Origin: Roseibium album
Lineage (GTDB): Bacteria > Pseudomonadota > Alphaproteobacteria > Rhizobiales > Stappiaceae
Direction of reading: 5' to 3'
Assembly: GCF_001404515.1 (NCBI RefSeq)
Contig: NZ_CXWE01000004.1
Coordinates: 372,001-436,000 of the forward strand
Length of the DNA stretch: 64,000 nucleotides
Both the position numbers and the translations under genes were made by a program. The notes under the pieces were generated by a model. That model was not told where the DNA came from, searched no databases, and was given only the letters and a program-made list of their open reading frames with translations. Positions 35,561-44,423 of the stretch are shown here, one piece after another. Numbering within the stretch: position 1 is the stretch's first letter; each line of letters starts with the position of its first letter.

Positions 35561-36148
35561 ATGATCCGCATACCCATCCTGGCTGCCGCAATGGCAATTG
35601 CCGCCACACCTGTGCTTGCCGAGCCGCATCGCTATGAGCTCGACCCGACCCACACCACGATCGCCTTTCTGGTGGATCACCTTGGCTATGCGGATACGCT
35701 TGGGGCGTTCCTCGAATTCGAGGGGGGTTTTACCTATGACATGGACACCAGGGAACTTTCCAACGTCGAGATCACGGTAAAGACCGCGAGCGTGGAAAGC
35801 TTCAATGAAGCCAGGGACAACCATGTGCGCAGCAAGGATTTTCTGGACGTTGAAGCCTTTCCGGTGATGACCTTCAGAGCCGACGGCGGTGCGCCTGCAA
35901 ACGAGACGACCGGAACTGTTGAGGGCAATCTGACATTGCTTGGTCAAACACATCCGCTGACGCTCGACGTCACGCTCAACAAGGCTGAAAAATATCCCTT
36001 CGGGCACGGAAGGTTCACGCTCGGGATCAGCGCGCGCGGCACCGTTCAGCGCAGCGCCTACGGCATGGCCTATGCCGTCGACAACGGTTTTGTCGGCGAC
36101 GAAGTCCAGCTGATCATCGAAACGGAGGCGATGCGGATCGAGGAGTGA
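35561..36148 (+). CDS. secreted YceI-family lipocalin-like protein
   Basis: From the ATG at 35561 (GAGG site) the product is 195 residues with a Sec signal peptide ending near TPVLA, then the YceI barrel: YELDPTHTTIAFLVDHLGYA, VEITVKTASVESFNEARDNHVRSKDFLDV in shortened form, and LTLLGQTHPLTLDV. YceI proteins bind long isoprenoid or fatty-acid ligands in the periplasm. It is 92 bases after the VOC gene and ends six bases from the convergent gene. Confidence 0.88.
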   Translation: MIRIPILAAAMAIAATPVLAEPHRYELDPTHTTIAFLVDHLGYADTLGAFLEFEGGFTYDMDTRELSNVEITVKTASVESFNEARDNHVRSKDFLDVEAFPVMTFRADGGAPANETTGTVEGNLTLLGQTHPLTLDVTLNKAEKYPFGHGRFTLGISARGTVQRSAYGMAYAVDNGFVGDEVQLIIETEAMRIEE

Positions 36149-36154
36149 CCTGCC

Positions 36155-37156
36155 TCAGATCGCCTTGTCCATCAGCGGCTGAAGTGCCGGGTGGATGTTC
36201 GGGCTTTCCTCCCGGATGAATTTCAGAAGCGCTCTTTCGTTTTCGTGAAGCACGCCGTCACGGCCGATCCGCTCCACCAGCCAGGAGGCCTCGTCTTCGG
36301 TCACGACTTCGTTTGCGGCGATTTCCGCCTCCATCGCAGCTCCTCTTGCCGCCAGTGGGTTGGGAGCATCTGCATAGGCTTCGCGAATACCGCTGACACC
36401 GCCACTGATCATCTTTCTGAAGAACCCGCCGAGACCTCTTTCATAGCCTCCGGGTTGCCTCAACCAGTCCTCACGCGCGAGCGCGTCTTCCCGCGCAGGC
36501 GGCGTGAAGCCGGACATGGCCATCAGATGATTGGCAATCGCCTTGGAAAAGAGTTCCGACCAGGCAGGTGCGTTTTCCGCTTCGACCGTGGCATCGTTCA
36601 GGTCAAACAGGATTTCAGCTTCCGCCCTGGAGATGGCGATACCGCCGCACCCGGCTCCCGCATAAAGCACGCGGCGCAAGATCTCCACTTCGCCGTCGGA
36701 AATGACACCCGGTTTCAGATCAGCCCCCGATCGCGTCGCACCTTTGCCCGAGATGACCGAGTCCGCAACGGCCTGCAGGGCAAACTTCTCCAGACTTTCC
36801 GGCGCTTCGCGGGCTTTTTCAAGAACGTGCAGGACGGTATCCAGTTCAGTTCGGCTGCAGACATGGCCGTCCGCCGTGATCTGGCCGGTCAGCCAGGCCG
36901 CGTTGTCTTCCGAAACGTACCCTCGCGGCAGCGCCTGATGCACAAGAATGTCACCGATCGCCTCAGGAAAAAGCTCATACCAGGTGTCTGCATATGTCAG
37001 ATCGGCATCGTTCAACCTGAAGAGGGCTGCTCCCTCCTCGAGTGAAACGGCCATGTCGCCGTAGATAAACCGGCGGAGCGTGATGACATCGGCTTCACTC
37101 ACCTGCCCTTCCGCTATCCTTGCGGTGGCAAACGCATTCAAATCGGGCTTGGCCAT
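36155..37156 (-). CDS. uncharacterised protein with internal duplication
   Basis: The 333-residue soluble protein is built of two related halves, about residues 19-115 and 151-315. Each has VSEADVITLRRFIYG / ISDGEVEILRRVLYAG, then an LNDA and a W-x-ELF-x-AI segment, then SEDNAAWLTGQITADG / TEDEASWLVERIGRDG. The helices and acidic repeats recall TerB-like folds, but I make no family claim. ATG 37156 follows AGGGGAT; the frame is open to 37252 without a better start. Function unknown. Confidence 0.75.
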   Translation of the reverse strand: MAKPDLNAFATARIAEGQVSEADVITLRRFIYGDMAVSLEEGAALFRLNDADLTYADTWYELFPEAIGDILVHQALPRGYVSEDNAAWLTGQITADGHVCSRTELDTVLHVLEKAREAPESLEKFALQAVADSVISGKGATRSGADLKPGVISDGEVEILRRVLYAGAGCGGIAISRAEAEILFDLNDATVEAENAPAWSELFSKAIANHLMAMSGFTPPAREDALAREDWLRQPGGYERGLGGFFRKMISGGVSGIREAYADAPNPLAARGAAMEAEIAANEVVTEDEASWLVERIGRDGVLHENERALLKFIREESPNIHPALQPLMDKAI

Positions 37157-37231
37157 GGTATCCCCCTGAAAATTCATGCCGAGAGTATCGCCGGAATTTC
37201 TTGAGATTCCCGTAACGTCACATGTTTCCGC

Positions 37232-37266
37232 AAACAAAAAAGGGAACCGCAAAGCGGCTCCCTTTA
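37232..37266 (-). terminator. terminator after the EF-hand gene
   Basis: On the minus strand AAAGGGA.GCCGC pairs with GCGG.TCCCTTT around a short loop (37240-37266), followed by TTTTTTG. It lies about 65 bases after the EF-hand gene's stop. Confidence 0.75.
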
Positions 37267-37328
37267 GTTTCCCGCACCCGGGGGCATGTTAGTGCGGGAA
37301 GATAAACCAGGCTGGCTGTTTCCTGCAC

Positions 37329-38288
37329 TCAGCCGCGGTGTTTCTTGCCTTTTTTGCCTTTCTTTCCGCCTTTGAAATCGGCTTTGGTGATGACACCATC
37401 CTTGTTCCGGTCGGCGCGTTTCATCAAATTGTCCAGACGCTTGTTGGCTTCTTCCTGGGTGATACCAAGGCTGCCATCGGCATCGGCACGCTGGAACATG
37501 TCGACGATCCGGCCATCATTGACGGCAAGCCACAGCGGACCGAAATCCTCAAGAGCGAAAGAACCGCTGCCGTTGGTGTCGGCCAGTGCAAACAGTTCCG
37601 CACGCCGTGTATCGAAGTCCTCTCGCGTCACGGAACCGCTACCGTCGGTGTCGAACAGACCCATGAACATCCGGGCAGGTCCGCCTCGGCCATGATGCTT
37701 GCCACCGTGCCTTTTGCGTTCGCCGCGCTCCGCACGTTGCTGGCGCTCACCATCATTCTCGGCGCCCTGGCCTCGCTGGCCGCGAACCCTTTCCACGGTA
37801 CCGTTGCCATCACGGTCCAGCCGATTGAACATCCGGTTGGCAACAAGGTCGATTTCCGCCTGTGTCACGGTTCCGTCGCCGTCTGTATCCATGAATTGGA
37901 ACGCGCGAACCATGCGGTCGCTGGAGCGTTCCATGAACTGGGCCTTGAATTCCTCGAGGCTGATTTCACCATTGCCGTCAGTGTCTGCAGCCGCAAATTC
38001 CTGACCGCGAATGTCCTCGATCTCGGCCTCGGTGATCACGCCATCCTTGTCGGTGTCAAAGCGTTCGAACAAACGTTCGGCGCGCTGCCCGTGACCGCCA
38101 CGGCCGTGACCCCAACCCCGACGCTCGCCTTTATGCGCCATCTGCTGGTCCTGGGTCTGTTGAATCTTTTGCCCCCCGTCCCCGCTCGCAGTTCCGCTTT
38201 GAGCGAAGGCGGGCAGGCCGGCAGTAAGCGCGGTTCCCGCGACGCTCGCAGCCAAAGCGGCAATTGCAATCTTCTTGAACGGTTTCAT
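37329..38288 (-). CDS. secreted protein with eight EF-hand loops
   Basis: The 319-residue product has a signal peptide (MKPFKKIAIAALAASVAGTA, cleavage near AFAQ) and eight EF-hand-like calcium loops: DTDKDGVIT, DTDGNGEIS, DTDGDGTVT, DRDGNGTVE, DTDGSGSVT, DTNGSGSFA, DADGSLGIT and DRNKDGVIT. His/Arg/Gly-rich linkers (RRGWGHGRGGHGQR, RKRHGGKHHGRGG) and a Lys/Gly tail (KGGKKGKKGKKHRG) surround them. AAGGAG supports ATG 38288. It probably binds calcium in the periplasm or outside. It is divergent from a two-component system that may control it. Confidence 0.88.
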   Translation of the reverse strand: MKPFKKIAIAALAASVAGTALTAGLPAFAQSGTASGDGGQKIQQTQDQQMAHKGERRGWGHGRGGHGQRAERLFERFDTDKDGVITEAEIEDIRGQEFAAADTDGNGEISLEEFKAQFMERSSDRMVRAFQFMDTDGDGTVTQAEIDLVANRMFNRLDRDGNGTVERVRGQRGQGAENDGERQQRAERGERKRHGGKHHGRGGPARMFMGLFDTDGSGSVTREDFDTRRAELFALADTNGSGSFALEDFGPLWLAVNDGRIVDMFQRADADGSLGITQEEANKRLDNLMKRADRNKDGVITKADFKGGKKGKKGKKHRG

Positions 38289-38540
38289 TCCAACAACTCC
38301 TTGGTTCGTTGATGAGCACAAGGTAGGTGGCAATTGTCGCAGGAATACCCGTCGAATGGGCCATAAGTGTCGCGATCTGTCCCGCTGGGCGCGGGCGACA
38401 CACTTTGTTACAAGTTCAATTCGAAACATCGACCGCCTGTTATTATTTTCGCCTTAGAAACAAGAGCATTGCTGCCGTACCGGTTCCGATTGCGGAATTC
38501 AGCAAGACAGCATAATGAGTCCGGAAAACGGGAGAAACAT

Positions 38541-39269
38541 GTGAGCGACCCGAGCCCGCACATTCTGGTGGTGGACGATCACCGCGATATTCGAGAAACC
38601 CTCGCGCGCTATCTAATCAAGAACGGCCTGCGCGCAACGGCAGCTGAAAACGCCGCGCATGCGCGCAAGGCCCTGAAAGCGGCGTCGATCGATCTTGTCG
38701 TGCTCGATATCATGATGCCGGGCGAAGACGGGTTGTCGCTCTGCCGTCATCTCGTGGAAACGGGATCAATGCCGGTCATCCTTCTGACTGCCATGGCAGA
38801 CGACACCGACAGGGTGATCGGCCTCGAGATCGGCGCCGACGACTACGTGACGAAACCGTTCAACCCGCGGGAACTGCTGGCCAGAATTCGAGCCGTGCTG
38901 CGCAGAACCGCACTCGTTCCCAAGGAACGCGATCCCATCGAACAGGAACGGCTTCAATTCGACGACTGGTCACTCAACGTGTCGCGCCGCGAACTGACGG
39001 ACCCGGATGGTAACGCCATTGCCCTTTCGAGCGGGGAATACCAGTTGCTGTGCGCCTTCCTGAAACGTCCGAAAATGGTTCTGAACCGGGATCAGCTTCT
39101 CGACCTGACCACGGGAAGAACGCCCGCCGTCTTTGACAGGTCCATCGACAACCAGGTCTCGCGCCTGCGCCGCAAGATCGAGGTCGATCCCAAGGACCCC
39201 AAGATGATCAAGACCGTGTGGGGCGGCGGTTACATGTTTACTGCCGATGTGAAAGACCGAATTGAATGA
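38541..39269 (+). CDS. OmpR-family response regulator
   Basis: From a GTG at 38541 (GGGAGA site) the protein has 242 residues: a receiver domain (VVDDHRDIRETL, phospho-acceptor Asp56 in VVLDIMMPGEDG, Lys in DYVTKPFNPREL) and a winged-helix DNA-binding domain ending KTVWGGGYMF. Its stop overlaps the sensor kinase start (ATGA), so the two are made together. It is divergent from the EF-hand gene, the nearest likely target. The frame is open upstream to 38367 but has no better start. Confidence 0.92.
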   Translation: MSDPSPHILVVDDHRDIRETLARYLIKNGLRATAAENAAHARKALKAASIDLVVLDIMMPGEDGLSLCRHLVETGSMPVILLTAMADDTDRVIGLEIGADDYVTKPFNPRELLARIRAVLRRTALVPKERDPIEQERLQFDDWSLNVSRRELTDPDGNAIALSSGEYQLLCAFLKRPKMVLNRDQLLDLTTGRTPAVFDRSIDNQVSRLRRKIEVDPKDPKMIKTVWGGGYMFTADVKDRIE

Positions 39270-40711
39270 CGGCTGTTGATCATATGCGCAGGATCTTCGG
39301 GTATTTGTGGCCAAGGTCACTTGCATCCCAGCTGATCGTTCTGCTGTTGGCCGCCATTTTCTTCGCCCAGGCCTTGAGCATCTGGATCTTTCACGACGAA
39401 CGCCGCATCGCTCTCGTTGCGGCCGCGCGCGATAACCTGCTCGCACGCGCGGTATCCATTGCCGAGTTGCTCGAAGATACGCCACTGCCGCTTCAGAGCC
39501 GTATCCTGGAGGCCAGCAGCAGCCGTTTCGCCGTCTTCTGGCTCGGAGAAACACCGCTTGCCCGCGACCCCGGACAATCCAGGTTCGAACAACGTCTTCA
39601 GGGGATCCTGTCAAAGCGGCTGCAGCACGACCAGACTGTTCACGTCAACATACATGCAGACGAAAAACGCGGCCCCAAGGTTCGGCGCACCAAGGACAAC
39701 GATGGCGATGGCTCCTACAGCTGGCGCTATGTTCCGAAGAACGAACGCCCACCTAACCTGCGCAAGATAATGAACAAGCCGGAGGACTTGTCGCTGTCCA
39801 TCCGGATGACCGACGGACGCTGGCTGAATGTTGCGACAAGCTACCGCCCACCGCCGGGTGCCTACATTCCGCTGCTCGTCCAACTCGGGCTCACCGCGGT
39901 CCTGACCGTTCTTATCATCGGATTTGCCGTGCGAAGGGTCACGCGCCCATTGAAAACCCTGTCTGTGTCCGCGGAGAAGTTCGGCCGCGGCGAAGAACAG
40001 GAACCGCTGCAATTGAGCGGACCAAGGGAAGTTCAGGCGCTGACGTCTTCCTTCAACAACATGCAGGACCGCCTCACCCGGTTCGTGAAGGATCGCACGC
40101 GCATGCTCGCGGCGATCAGCCACGACCTGCGCACGCCGATCACGTCGCTCAGGATCAGGGCGGAATTCATCGACGATGAAGAAAACCGCGAAAAGATGAT
40201 CGAAACGCTCGACGAGATGGCGACCATGACCGAGGCAACGCTCCGTTTCGCCAGGGATGAAGCACATGCGGAAGGGGCTGAAGAAACCGATCTGGGCGCA
40301 ATGCTGGAAGGTCTTGCAGGTGACCAGAAGGATCTCGGACACGACTGCGGTTTGAACCTTGAAAAGGATGTCACATTCACCTGCCGTCCGATCGCACTCA
40401 AGCGCGCCTTGCGCAACCTGATTGAAAACGGCATCCGCTATGGCGGCGGTGTCTCGATTTTTGCGGCAACAACGAACGGAGAGGTCATCATTCGTGTGTC
40501 GGACAAGGGGCCCGGCATACCGGAAGACCGGCTCAAGGATGTCTTTGAACCTTTTGTCAGACTGGAAGAATCGCGCAACGAGGAAACCGGCGGCATCGGA
40601 CTTGGCCTCGCCATAGCGCGTTCCATTATCCATGCCCACGGTGGAACGATTACGCTGAAGAACGGAACCGCATCCGGCCTGACCGCCGAAGTAAGATTGC
40701 CGACACGGTAA
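39266..40711 (+). CDS. sensor histidine kinase with calcium-loop-like motif in the sensor domain
   Basis: The 481-residue EnvZ-type kinase has TM1 at about 21-42, a periplasmic domain to about 200, TM2 at 201-222, HAMP, the H-box LAAISHDLRTPITSL (His286), the N-box LRNLIENGIRYGG, DKGPGIPEDR and GGIGLGLAIARS. The periplasmic domain contains DNDGDGSYS at residues 144-152, matching the DxDxDG start of a calcium loop, though the usual Glu at loop position 12 is replaced by Tyr. With the divergent EF-hand protein this suggests calcium or cation sensing. Confidence 0.92.
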   Translation: MTAVDHMRRIFGYLWPRSLASQLIVLLLAAIFFAQALSIWIFHDERRIALVAAARDNLLARAVSIAELLEDTPLPLQSRILEASSSRFAVFWLGETPLARDPGQSRFEQRLQGILSKRLQHDQTVHVNIHADEKRGPKVRRTKDNDGDGSYSWRYVPKNERPPNLRKIMNKPEDLSLSIRMTDGRWLNVATSYRPPPGAYIPLLVQLGLTAVLTVLIIGFAVRRVTRPLKTLSVSAEKFGRGEEQEPLQLSGPREVQALTSSFNNMQDRLTRFVKDRTRMLAAISHDLRTPITSLRIRAEFIDDEENREKMIETLDEMATMTEATLRFARDEAHAEGAEETDLGAMLEGLAGDQKDLGHDCGLNLEKDVTFTCRPIALKRALRNLIENGIRYGGGVSIFAATTNGEVIIRVSDKGPGIPEDRLKDVFEPFVRLEESRNEETGGIGLGLAIARSIIHAHGGTITLKNGTASGLTAEVRLPTR

Positions 40712-40717
40712 TCGTGG

Positions 40718-41908
40718 CTACCTGCCTGGCTCCCTCGACAGAAACTCCAACTGCGCGTCGACGATTTGCCGCCACGCCGGATCCGAAGGCAGATAGACGT
40801 GGTTGTTGCTCTCGACCTGGAGAAACTCGGCGCCTGGAATCTCCGACGCCAGCCATCGTCCTTGTGTAACGGGATGAACTGCGTCGCCATTTGCGTGAAT
40901 GATCAGAGTTGGCACCCTCACCTGCGGTAAACAGGCGGAAACGTCGAACTGATCGAATGCCGCCCTGATTGTTGCAGCGTTCTCCGCCGAGGTCGAGGCG
41001 AGCTGAATCTCGACCATGTTGTCCATTTCCTCTTTCGAGGCCCCCGGGCAGAAGACGGACGTGAAGGCCACCATGAAGGGGCTGTCCGGTTTCCCCCAGC
41101 CTGACCGGATCAGCGCCATCAGCGCATTGGCCTCGTCGTTTGCATATTGATGATCACGCCGTGCACGGCCCTGTGCGAAACCGCCATAAAGAACAAGGCG
41201 GCTGACCCGCTCGGGATAGGCCGCCGCGAAAACGATAGAAATGGGCACGCCTTGCGATGAAGCAACCAGCGGAAAGGTTTCCAGCCCCGCCGCGTCTACA
41301 ACCGCCTTGAGATCGGCGACGTAGTCCTCGATCCTTGTGCCCTTGAGCTCTGCCTCGGAAAGCCCTGTCCCTCGCTGGTCGTAACGGATGAGGCTGTAGC
41401 GGGAACTGAGTTCCTTCAGGTAAGGGCCCCACACCGGGCTCGACCAGTCCTTTTCCAGGTGTGTGAGAAAATGTCCGGCCCTCACCACGGGACTGCCGTC
41501 ACCCGATCGTGCGTAGGCGATCGAGGTTCCGTCCTCCGACCGGACGAAATGAATGGTTTGCGTGCGTTTCGCCGTCCCGGCGGGCGACGTCTCGTTGCAA
41601 TCAGTCTCTACCGGGGCGACCAGTTCAAGTCCCCGGCGCTGCACGGTCCGGATAACAGCCTGGGATTTGCCGTTGTCTCCGACAGCGGTCCTGGCGGCAT
41701 TGATCCGGGCACTGATCGTTGCCTCCGACACGATCCTCCCGTCCCAGACACGCTCGATGATCTTGTCTTTCGAAACGAGTTTGCCGGCATTTTCAACAAG
41801 CAGAGAAAGAAGCTCGAACACCTGCGGCTCAACCGGAACAGCTGTTCCAAACCGTTGAAGTTGATAGCTTTCCGTGTCCAGGACGCAATCTGCAAATTCG
41901 TAGCGCAC
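40718..41908 (-). CDS. winged-helix domain fused to alpha/beta hydrolase
   Basis: Residues 1-100 form an OmpR-type winged helix (YEFADCVLDTESYQLQR, EPQVFELLSLLVENAGKLVSK as separate motifs, RTVQRRGLELV). The rest is an alpha/beta hydrolase: RYDQRGTGLS, nucleophile elbow VASSQGVPI (Ser), IIHANGDAVHP (Asp) and ESNNHVYL (His). No transmembrane helix joins them. Such fusions may be regulators that sense or cleave a ligand. The frame opens at ATG 41959, but GTG 41908 fits the family N-terminus and follows GGGGGT. Total 396 residues from the GTG. Confidence 0.85.
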   Translation of the reverse strand: MRYEFADCVLDTESYQLQRFGTAVPVEPQVFELLSLLVENAGKLVSKDKIIERVWDGRIVSEATISARINAARTAVGDNGKSQAVIRTVQRRGLELVAPVETDCNETSPAGTAKRTQTIHFVRSEDGTSIAYARSGDGSPVVRAGHFLTHLEKDWSSPVWGPYLKELSSRYSLIRYDQRGTGLSEAELKGTRIEDYVADLKAVVDAAGLETFPLVASSQGVPISIVFAAAYPERVSRLVLYGGFAQGRARRDHQYANDEANALMALIRSGWGKPDSPFMVAFTSVFCPGASKEEMDNMVEIQLASTSAENAATIRAAFDQFDVSACLPQVRVPTLIIHANGDAVHPVTQGRWLASEIPGAEFLQVESNNHVYLPSDPAWRQIVDAQLEFLSREPGR

Positions 41909-42076
41909 GCGACCCCCAACGGCAATGTTCAACAGGATCAGCGTACTTGAAGAGCACATTCAACGCAATTTGGCAGGTGGAAAATCAAGGAAAACACAAG
42001 CTGTTCTAAAGGTTCCCTTCAAGCGGGAACCGTCATGGGCGCCCATTCTGCTTGCATCAGTTCAAGGGGAAAGATC

Positions 42077-42313
42077 ATGACCGGACGCTCAACTGACTAC
42101 CGCACGCTGAACGATGGATCGATTGACCTTGCGTTTTATGACAAACGGGCAAGAGCCATTCGAAGCAACGATGCTTACAACATACTTGGGTTGCTTTTCA
42201 GCATCCTTCGGTCCTCATGTTCCTCTCTGTTTTCGAAATCAGGAAACACATTCAGGAATGCGAAACGGACCGCGCAGGGCACGGAAGACCCAGTTTCACT
42301 TGCCGTTTCCTGA
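42077..42313 (+). CDS. small protein, unknown
   Basis: The ATG at 42077 follows a good AGGGGAAA site and encodes 78 residues. The N-terminus (DYRTLNDGSIDLAFYDKRARAIRSNDAYN as short motifs DGSIDLAFYD and RARAIRS) resembles short rhizobial proteins with a DGSID(x)4YD...R-R pattern of unknown function. The Ser-rich C-terminal half is less typical and could reflect drift or a frameshift. It is convergent with the cupin gene. Confidence 0.5.
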   Translation: MTGRSTDYRTLNDGSIDLAFYDKRARAIRSNDAYNILGLLFSILRSSCSSLFSKSGNTFRNAKRTAQGTEDPVSLAVS

Positions 42314-42324
42314 TTTCCCGACTT

Positions 42325-42732
42325 TCAGGTCTTTGCATAGGTCGCCTCGTCGACCGCTTCGAGCCAGTCGGCAACGGCCCCATCGCTTTCCTCCTGGATC
42401 GCGAGATGTACCAGGGAGGTCTGCGGACCGGCACCGTGCCAGTGTTTCATTCCGGGTGGAATCCAGACAACGTCACCAGGCAGGATCGGCAGCTTGTCCT
42501 GCCCCCAAAGCTGCACGAAACCGGCGCCATCAAGCACATGAAGGGTTTGTCCCAGCGGATGCGTATGCCAGTGGGTCCGGGCAGCCGGTTCGAAAAACAC
42601 TCTCAAGGCCCTCACCCGTGCGGGCGCGGGGGCTTCGATCACCGGTTCCTGCCAGACAATTCCGGTGAAATAATCCGGGTTGGCGCGTTTGCTCGGCCTG
42701 GAACCGGCCTTGTAAACGGTCAGAAAGCTCAT
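42325..42732 (-). CDS. cupin-domain protein
   Basis: The 135-residue single-cupin protein has motif 1 [21 protein letters not shown] (written here by its key H-W-H-x-H...L) and motif 2 [17 protein letters not shown] with the last metal His. It likely binds a divalent metal and acts on a small organic molecule, as in the carboxymuconolactone-type cupins. It starts 15 bases after the EamA stop and is the last gene of the NIPSNAP-ABM-EamA-cupin unit. Confidence 0.87.
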   Translation of the reverse strand: MSFLTVYKAGSRPSKRANPDYFTGIVWQEPVIEAPAPARVRALRVFFEPAARTHWHTHPLGQTLHVLDGAGFVQLWGQDKLPILPGDVVWIPPGMKHWHGAGPQTSLVHLAIQEESDGAVADWLEAVDEATYAKT

Positions 42733-42747
42733 AAGATCCCTCGCCAG

Positions 42748-43659
42748 TTACTTGACAGCAGTCGTCGATTTCACCGCGCTGCTGCTCTTTGGCCAGTTGA
42801 TCAGAATGACCCCCAGAATGGCAAGGCAAATTCCGGCGAAGGTTTCCATATCCAGTCTTTCGGACAAAAACATCACGCCCAGGAAAACCCCGACACCTGC
42901 GCGCAGGTACGCCTGGCTTGCAGTGCCCATGGCTCCAAGTGTCGAGAGCAAACGGAAATAGATCAGGAAAGCCAGCGCCGTGCAGGCCAGGCCGAGAACG
43001 ATCGTAGAAGTCCATCCGACAGCATTCGGTGACAGGGTCCAGGGTTCCTCGGTCAGAAGGCTCAGGGGCACAAGCACCAATGAGGAGCAGACAAGGGTGC
43101 CGGTCGCAGGCACGATCGGTGGCAAACCCTTGAAAAGTTGCCCTCGAAGAGCCGCCATGCCGTAAAGCGCGGCGCTGAAAAAGACGGCGAGTTGCGGAAC
43201 GAGGTTCTGGCCGAGACTGTCCAGTGCCCCTACACCGATGATCAGCACAACTCCGGTGAAGCCGAGCAGCGCGCCGGTCAATTGACGGCCTCCCGGAAAC
43301 TGGCCACGTCGCAACACAAGATAGGATAGTGCAAAGACCCAAAGCGGTGATGTGGAATTGAGGACGCTTGAAACCGCCGTTCCGGCATATTGCTGTCCCC
43401 AGGCCAGAAGCAGCCACGGACCGGTGCTGTTTAAAAGCGACTGGGTGAAGAAGAGCCACCAGCTTCGCCGGTCCATCGGCAGACCCATGCCCTGAAACGT
43501 CATGATCAGCAGGAGCACGGCCGAAGCCAGCACCACGCGTATGGCCATCAGGGTTGCAGGCGGAAACGTCTCAAGTGCAAGACCGATCCACATGTAGGAC
43601 GAGCCCCACAACAGGGCGAGACACCCCAGCAGCGCGTATTCGAAAGACCGGTTCTGCAT
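42748..43659 (-). CDS. EamA-family (DMT) transporter
   Basis: The 303-residue membrane protein has ten predicted transmembrane helices in two EamA halves (ALLGCLALLWGSSYMWIGLAL start; TALAFLIYFRLLSTLGAM and LRAGVGVFLGVMFLSERL in the second half, given as separate motifs). DMT carriers usually export metabolites or amino acids. It starts 11 bases after the ABM stop and is co-transcribed with ABM, NIPSNAP and cupin genes, which suggests export or detoxification of the compound these act on. Confidence 0.88.
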   Translation of the reverse strand: MQNRSFEYALLGCLALLWGSSYMWIGLALETFPPATLMAIRVVLASAVLLLIMTFQGMGLPMDRRSWWLFFTQSLLNSTGPWLLLAWGQQYAGTAVSSVLNSTSPLWVFALSYLVLRRGQFPGGRQLTGALLGFTGVVLIIGVGALDSLGQNLVPQLAVFFSAALYGMAALRGQLFKGLPPIVPATGTLVCSSLVLVPLSLLTEEPWTLSPNAVGWTSTIVLGLACTALAFLIYFRLLSTLGAMGTASQAYLRAGVGVFLGVMFLSERLDMETFAGICLAILGVILINWPKSSSAVKSTTAVK

Positions 43660-43670
43660 GATCCGAAGCG

Positions 43671-44015
43671 TCAGCCGTGCACTGCAAGGCTGTCAGAAGG
43701 CGCAGCTTCGCGGTCATCCATGCCGTAGTCCCGAAGAACATGCGCGACACGCAACCTGTAGTCCTTGAAATAGCTGGTTCGGCCGATTTGCTGCGCTTTT
43801 CTGTGTGCGGTCAGCCTGCGCCATTCATTCAGGGCTTCTTCGTCGCGGAAAAACGAGACGGAGAGCAGTTTTTCAGGGTCGCTCAGGCTCTGGAAACGTT
43901 CAACGGAGACAAAGCCATCGATCTCTTCAAGAAGCGGGCGTATCTCTGCCGCCGTATCAAGATAGTTCTGCTTTTTGTCCGCATGCGGAATGACTTCGAA
44001 AATCACTGCAATCAA
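43671..44015 (-). CDS. ABM-domain monooxygenase-like protein
   Basis: The 114-residue ferredoxin-like protein begins [20 protein letters not shown] and has [18 protein letters not shown] and [16 protein letters not shown], typical of antibiotic biosynthesis monooxygenase-like dimers that handle aromatic compounds or heme. It overlaps the NIPSNAP gene by four bases. The cluster partners suggest a small-molecule oxidation role. Confidence 0.83.
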   Translation of the reverse strand: MIAVIFEVIPHADKKQNYLDTAAEIRPLLEEIDGFVSVERFQSLSDPEKLLSVSFFRDEEALNEWRRLTAHRKAQQIGRTSYFKDYRLRVAHVLRDYGMDDREAAPSDSLAVHG

Positions 44016-44347
44016 TTTCCACTCTCCCCTTCGCCATGCGGCGCGGAGGCCAGTGTCAGAAACGTGCGGTCCTCCCGCAAGATGAATTTTTCTCTCATGG
44101 CGAATTCATAGTTCATTTGTCCGAGAGGATCGGCGGCAAGTCGCGCGCGATAGGCTTCATAGGCGGCCAGATTTTCAATGGAATAAACGCCATAGGCACG
44201 TGTGGTTGATCCCTCGTGTGGCGCAAAGTAGCCGATCAGGTCTGCCCCACAGCGAGGAATCGCCTGACCCCAGTTACGGGCATATTCCTCAAAGGCAGCC
44301 CTTTTTGTGGGGTCGATGTGATAGCGGATAAAACATGTGATCATCAT
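44012..44347 (-). CDS. NIPSNAP-family protein
   Basis: The 111-residue dimeric alpha-beta barrel protein has [20 protein letters not shown] and [19 protein letters not shown], typical of NIPSNAP proteins, relatives of ABM enzymes. Function of bacterial members is unknown. It is the first gene of the four-gene unit, divergent from the ArsR regulator with 76 bases between starts. Confidence 0.85.
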   Translation of the reverse strand: MMITCFIRYHIDPTKRAAFEEYARNWGQAIPRCGADLIGYFAPHEGSTTRAYGVYSIENLAAYEAYRARLAADPLGQMNYEFAMREKFILREDRTFLTLASAPHGEGESGN

Positions 44348-44423
44348 CCGGTCCTTTTCAGTTGGTCCTGAAGACGGGTTATGTCATGGTCTGCGGCGAG
44401 AATGCTTCGATGGGGATCGAACC

